Origin: Methyloversatilis universalis FAM5
GTDB taxonomy: Bacteria > Pseudomonadota > Gammaproteobacteria > Burkholderiales > Rhodocyclaceae
Length of the DNA stretch: 64,000 nucleotides
Direction: 5' to 3'
Assembly (NCBI RefSeq): GCF_000214035.2
Contig: NZ_AFHG01000057.1
Location: 186,001 to 250,000 of the forward strand
Both the position numbers and the translations under genes were made by a program. The notes beneath the pieces were generated by a model that did not search any database, had not been told where the DNA came from, and saw only the letters and a list, made by a program, of their open reading frames with translations. Shown here in pieces: positions 60,562 to 64,000 of this stretch (position 1 is the first letter of the stretch; every line of letters begins with the position of its first letter).

Positions 60562-62796
60562 ATGAAAGTACTGAAATTCGCCGCGTTCGCGCTGGGCGGT
60601 CTGGCGGCACTGCTCGCGGCGGCGGTGCTCTATGTCGCGATCACCTTCGACGCGGCCAAGATGAAGGGCGAGCTCAAGCGTGTCGTGCAGGAACAGAAGC
60701 AGCGCACGCTGGACATCGAAGGCGATGTCGACCTGTCCTTCTATCCCAATCTCGGTCTGAAGCTGGGGCGTACCACGCTGTCCGAATACAAGTCAGCCGA
60801 CCGTTTCGCCCAGGTCGAGTCGGCCCGGGTGTCAGTGGCGGTGATGCCGCTGCTGTCCGGCGCGCTTGTGGTCGACGAAATCCGCATCGAGGGCGCGCAT
60901 CTGACGGTGGTGCGCCTGAAGGATGGCCGCTTCAACTTCAGCGATCTGCTGTCGGATGACAGCGATGAAAGTTCGCCGGTCAAGTTCGATGTGGCCGGAC
61001 TGAAGCTGGCCACCTCGTCGCTGGCCTTCCGCGACGAAGCGACCGGCGCATCGCATGCGCTGGATGACATCGAGCTGACGCTGGGCAAGCTGGCCAACGC
61101 GGCACGCGGCAAGATGGCGCTGTCCGCACGCCTGCAGTCTTCCGCTCCCGCAATTGACAGCCGTTTCACGCTCGCGGCCGCCTACGACTACGACCTGCCG
61201 GCGCAGCGCTATGCGCTGGATGATCTCAGCCTGAAGGTCGACGGCGAGGCGCTGGACCTGAAATCGCTGAAAGTGACGCTCGGTGCGGCGCATGTCGGCG
61301 TGCTCGACGGCGGCCGGCTTGAGGTGAAGAAGGCGGTGCTCGAAGCCAGCGCCAGCCGGGCCGGCGACGCGCTGGGTCTGAAGCTGGACGCGCCTGCGCT
61401 GCAGCTGGCGGAGGGCGCGCTGAGTGGCGAACAGCTCACGGTCAATGCCAAGCTGGACGCCCGGGCACGCAGCGCCGATGTCACGCTTCGCGTGTCCGGG
61501 CTGGAGGGGTCCGCGGACGCGGTGAAAGCGGCCGGCCTCAGCCTGGACCTCAACGCCCGGATGGACGACGCTTCGCTCAAGGCCGCGCTGCAGACGCCGC
61601 TCGCGCTGCGCATGGACGGCCCGTCGGTCGAACTGCCGGCGCTTGCGGGCAATCTTGAAGCCAGCCATCCGTCGCTGCCGATGAAGACGGTGAAACTGCC
61701 GGTAAAAGGCAGTCTGAAAGCCGATCTGGGCAAGCAGAGCGCCGCCTTCGAACTCGATACGCGGCTGGATGACAGCACGATACGGCTCAAGCTCGGCGCC
61801 ACCCGTTTCGATCCGCTGGCGCTGGTATTCGATGTCGATATCGACCGCCTGAACGCGGACCGCTACCTGCCGAAATCCGCCGACGCCAGCAAGCCGGCCG
61901 GCAATCCGGATGACGCGCCGGTGGACCTGTCGGCACTGAAGGGGCTGGACGCGCGGGGCAGCGTGAAGGTGGGCGAGCTGCAGCTGTCCGGCATCCGGAT
62001 GAGCCATGTGAAGCTGGAGGTTAAGGCGGCGGGCGGCAAGGTCGAGGTCGCACCGTTCTCCGCCGCGCTGTACAAGGGCAGCGCCAGCGGCGCGCTGAAC
62101 CTCAACGCCGACGGCAACCGCATCGCGCTGAAGCAGACGCTGTCCGACATCGACATCCATCCGCTGATCAGGGACGCCGCCGGCAAGGACCTGCTGGAAG
62201 GCCGCGGCAATGTGGCGATCGACGTGAGCACCGCCGGCGGCACCGTGGGCGCACTGAAAAAGGCGCTCGACGGCAGTGCGTCGCTGAAGCTGCGCGACGG
62301 CGCGCTGCGCGGCATCAACCTGGCGAAGAGCGTGCGCGAGGCGAAGGCGAAGCTGGGCGGCGGCGGTGAGTCGGCGGTGCAGAAAGCCAGCGCCACCGAA
62401 AAGACCGACTTTTCCGAAATGAGCGCCAGCTTCCGCATCCAGAAGGGGATTGCCCGCAACGACGACCTGGCGGCCAGTTCGCCTTTCCTCCGGCTGGCCG
62501 GGGCGGGCAGCGTGGATATTCCGCAGTCCACTCTGGACTATCTGGCCAAGGTGACGCTGGCGGCCACCAGCAAGGGTCAGGACGGCAAGGCGGCGGCCGA
62601 TCTCAGGGGGCTGACCGTGCCGGTGCGCCTGTACGGACCGTTCGCCAGCCTGGATTACAGGATCGAGTTCGGCGACCTGCTGAAGGACGCCGCGCGCGGC
62701 CAGATCGAGGCGCAGACCCAGAAGCTGCAGGACAGGGCGAAGGACAAGGTCCAGCAGCAGGTCGGCGACAAGCTGAAGGGGCTGCTGGGCCGCTGA
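60562..62796 (+). CDS. AsmA-family protein
   Basis: 744 aa. One N-terminal membrane helix ([20 protein letters not shown]) anchors a large periplasmic region. The AsmA N-terminal pattern is visible: [20 protein letters not shown], then [20 protein letters not shown]. The C-terminal part has [15 protein letters not shown]-like and [21 protein letters not shown]-like segments typical of the AsmA_2 repeat. Related proteins act as phospholipid-transfer bridges or in outer-membrane assembly; the specific role here is inferred only from the family. Confidence 0.9.
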   Translation: MKVLKFAAFALGGLAALLAAAVLYVAITFDAAKMKGELKRVVQEQKQRTLDIEGDVDLSFYPNLGLKLGRTTLSEYKSADRFAQVESARVSVAVMPLLSGALVVDEIRIEGAHLTVVRLKDGRFNFSDLLSDDSDESSPVKFDVAGLKLATSSLAFRDEATGASHALDDIELTLGKLANAARGKMALSARLQSSAPAIDSRFTLAAAYDYDLPAQRYALDDLSLKVDGEALDLKSLKVTLGAAHVGVLDGGRLEVKKAVLEASASRAGDALGLKLDAPALQLAEGALSGEQLTVNAKLDARARSADVTLRVSGLEGSADAVKAAGLSLDLNARMDDASLKAALQTPLALRMDGPSVELPALAGNLEASHPSLPMKTVKLPVKGSLKADLGKQSAAFELDTRLDDSTIRLKLGATRFDPLALVFDVDIDRLNADRYLPKSADASKPAGNPDDAPVDLSALKGLDARGSVKVGELQLSGIRMSHVKLEVKAAGGKVEVAPFSAALYKGSASGALNLNADGNRIALKQTLSDIDIHPLIRDAAGKDLLEGRGNVAIDVSTAGGTVGALKKALDGSASLKLRDGALRGINLAKSVREAKAKLGGGGESAVQKASATEKTDFSEMSASFRIQKGIARNDDLAASSPFLRLAGAGSVDIPQSTLDYLAKVTLAATSKGQDGKAAADLRGLTVPVRLYGPFASLDYRIEFGDLLKDAARGQIEAQTQKLQDRAKDKVQQQVGDKLKGLLGR

Positions 62797-62862
62797 GTCC
62801 GGCAGACGGACACGCGCCTGCGTGCCCGGGCCTACCGCCAGCCCGCTGCCGCGAGGCGCTGC

Positions 62863-63282
62863 TTATAGCGGCATGTCCCAGCTGGCGCCGATGGCGGCGA
62901 TGCCTGCGCGCGCCACGATGGCGTCTTCGCTGGACTTCACGCCGGACACGCCGACGCCGCCCACGCACTCGCCATTCACGATGATCATTTCGCCGCCTTC
63001 CAGCGGCAGCACCGGCATGCGCAGCGCGGCCAGACGCCCGCTGTTCACCACGTCCTCGACCGCCTTGCTGGGCTTGCGCGCCAGTGCGCAGGTGCGGGCC
63101 TTTTCCGGCGCGATCTGCGTGCTCATCGGCGGCGCGCCGTCCAGGCGCTGCAGCCAGATCAGGTTGCCGCCATCGTCGACGATGGCGATGGTGACCGGCC
63201 AGTTGCGTTTCAGGGCCTCGGCTTCCGCGGCAGCAGCGATCTGCTTCGCGTCGTCGAGCGTGAGGGTGAGGCGGGTTTTCAT
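62863..63282 (-). CDS. GlcG/HbpS-family (DUF336) heme-binding-like protein
   Basis: 139 aa. TLDDAKQIAAAAEAEALKRN, VTIAIVDDGGNLIWLQRLDG and NGECVGGVGVSGVKSSEDAI match the GlcG/HbpS fold. Family members bind heme or accompany glycolate, propanediol or PQQ-dehydrogenase loci. There is no signal peptide. Convergent with asmA. Confidence 0.9.
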   Translation of the reverse strand: MKTRLTLTLDDAKQIAAAAEAEALKRNWPVTIAIVDDGGNLIWLQRLDGAPPMSTQIAPEKARTCALARKPSKAVEDVVNSGRLAALRMPVLPLEGGEMIIVNGECVGGVGVSGVKSSEDAIVARAGIAAIGASWDMPL

Positions 63283-63583
63283 GCGTTGTCTCCGTCAGGG
63301 TTCGTGGGCTGACGAGGAATCCCGGCGCGTGCGCGCACGGTAAGGCGATTCCTCGGCGACGCGTGGCCGTGACGGGTGGTCCGGCGGTGCGCAGGAGGGC
63401 GGGGGATGTCCGCCTGCCTGTGCGTCAATGCGGCTTCGGGGGGTGGGTGATCCGCTCGCGGAACAGTCGGGCTGTCCGCGGCTGCCGGCACTACCGGCAG
63501 CACGGCTCACATCCTACACTGTCGGCTGCCCGCGCGAGACGGGTGCATCGCACAGAACAACACTGCAAACGAGGAGCCCGAGC
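63283..63583. other. Divergent intergenic region before the FNT gene
   Basis: About 300 bp, very GC-rich, containing only short open frames without ribosome sites. It must carry the promoters of the GlcG-type and FNT genes, but I cannot point to them. No repeat or RNA gene seen. Confidence 0.4.
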
Positions 63584-64000
63584 ATGGCCAGCAATCTGGG
63601 GATCGACCTGTATTCGCCGAAAGAGATCGCGGAAAAGGTCGAAAACATCGGCATCGTCAAAGCCAACCTGCCGCTGCGCACGATGGCCATGCTGGGCATA
63701 CTGGCCGGCGCCTTCATCAGCTTCGGCGCACTCTATTTCACGCTGGTGGCGAGCGACGCATCGCTCGGCTTCGCGCTCACCCGGGTGCTCGGCGGACTGG
63801 CCTTCTCGCTCGGCCTGATACTGGTCGCGGTGGCCGGCGCCGAACTGTTCACCGGCAACAACTTCCTGGTCATGGCCTGGGCCGAAGGCCGGATCGGATT
63901 CGGAAAGCTCGCGCGCAACTGGGCCATCGTCTACGTCACCAACGCCATCGGCGCCCTCGGCATGGTGCTGCTGGTGTTCCTGTCCCATCACACCGACATG
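63584..64000 (+). CDS. Formate/nitrite transporter family channel (3' partial)
   Basis: The first 139 residues are present; the gene runs off the window. The start (ATG 63584, with GAGGAG about 9 bp upstream) leads to IDLYSPKEIAEKVENIGIVK, then helices RTMAMLGILAGAFISFGALY, GGLAFSLGLILVAVAGAELF with the FTGNN motif, and NWAIVYVTNAIGALGMVLLV. This is the FocA/NirC pentameric channel family. Formate, nitrite or hydrosulfide specificity cannot be judged from the available part. Confidence 0.92.
   Translation, partial: MASNLGIDLYSPKEIAEKVENIGIVKANLPLRTMAMLGILAGAFISFGALYFTLVASDASLGFALTRVLGGLAFSLGLILVAVAGAELFTGNNFLVMAWAEGRIGFGKLARNWAIVYVTNAIGALGMVLLVFLSHHTDM

Overview
The window is GC-rich, densely coded chromosomal DNA from a betaproteobacterium. 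Gene content fits a Rhodocyclales- or Burkholderiales-type genome and recalls Methyloversatilis-like methylotrophs: a proteobacterial-type GshA, a complete tol-pal cluster, DUF1840, DUF493-lipB-lipA, a PEP-CTERM protein, a PQQ-type dehydrogenase and large hybrid sensor kinases. The genus is inference from gene content; no rRNA or other marker is present to settle it.

Layout. 1-2590: glutathione synthesis (gshA 3' end, gshB) and an ApbE lipoprotein. 2664-4371: a DUF2256 zinc-ribbon-like protein overlapping an FeS-type (6-4) photolyase. 4462-9625: ybgC-tolQRAB-pal-cpoB envelope operon, then queC and a YeeE/TsuA-type transporter. 11540-11727: two tRNA-Lys genes (TTT, CTT). 11728-15282: a small genomic island flanked by a perfect 46-bp direct repeat of the tRNA-Lys(CTT) 3' half. 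It has no recognisable integrase and carries one secreted-protein gene plus a tightly coupled four-gene operon of unknown function with its own promoter and a palindromic operator candidate. 15513-19284: Baeyer-Villiger-type monooxygenase, MetX-like alpha/beta hydrolase and AraC regulator. 19289-23860: EamA transporter, small membrane protein, asparaginase, CSS-EAL phosphodiesterase, SDR. 24093-33831: HD-GYP response regulator and two giant hybrid kinases. 33828-36861 (minus strand): dacA-DUF493-lipB-lipA. 37078-43451: a CzcCBA-type metal efflux operon ending in a P-II-like gene and a strong terminator. 43524-44500: oxidoreductase-like, orphan HPt and DUF1840 genes; 44561: ROK sugar kinase. 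45556-47912: bufferin operon (bufA1-bufB-bufC-doxX), followed by two unknown genes. 48984-52367: PEP-CTERM protein, DUF2383 protein, chemoreceptor. 52551-64000: GNAT, PQQ dehydrogenase, dnaE, wbuC, PhoB-like regulator, mscL, asmA, heme-binding GlcG-type protein, and the start of a formate/nitrite-type channel gene.

How the parts relate. Two metal-handling systems lie close together: RND efflux with a P-II-like partner, and the RiPP-type bufferin copper buffer. A c-di-GMP and phosphorelay block (EAL, HD-GYP, two HPt-bearing hybrid kinases, an MHYT sensor) occupies about 12 kb. The part least explained by known families is the island operon at 12469-14692. It has an unknown 447-aa protein with a central HTH-like segment and a C-terminal domain that might be a DNA-binding barrel, an XRE regulator, a DUF4258-like small protein and a 60-aa basic protein, with every junction overlapping or abutting. 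This is a regulated mobile cassette whose function is unknown; defence or toxin-antitoxin activity is only a hypothesis.
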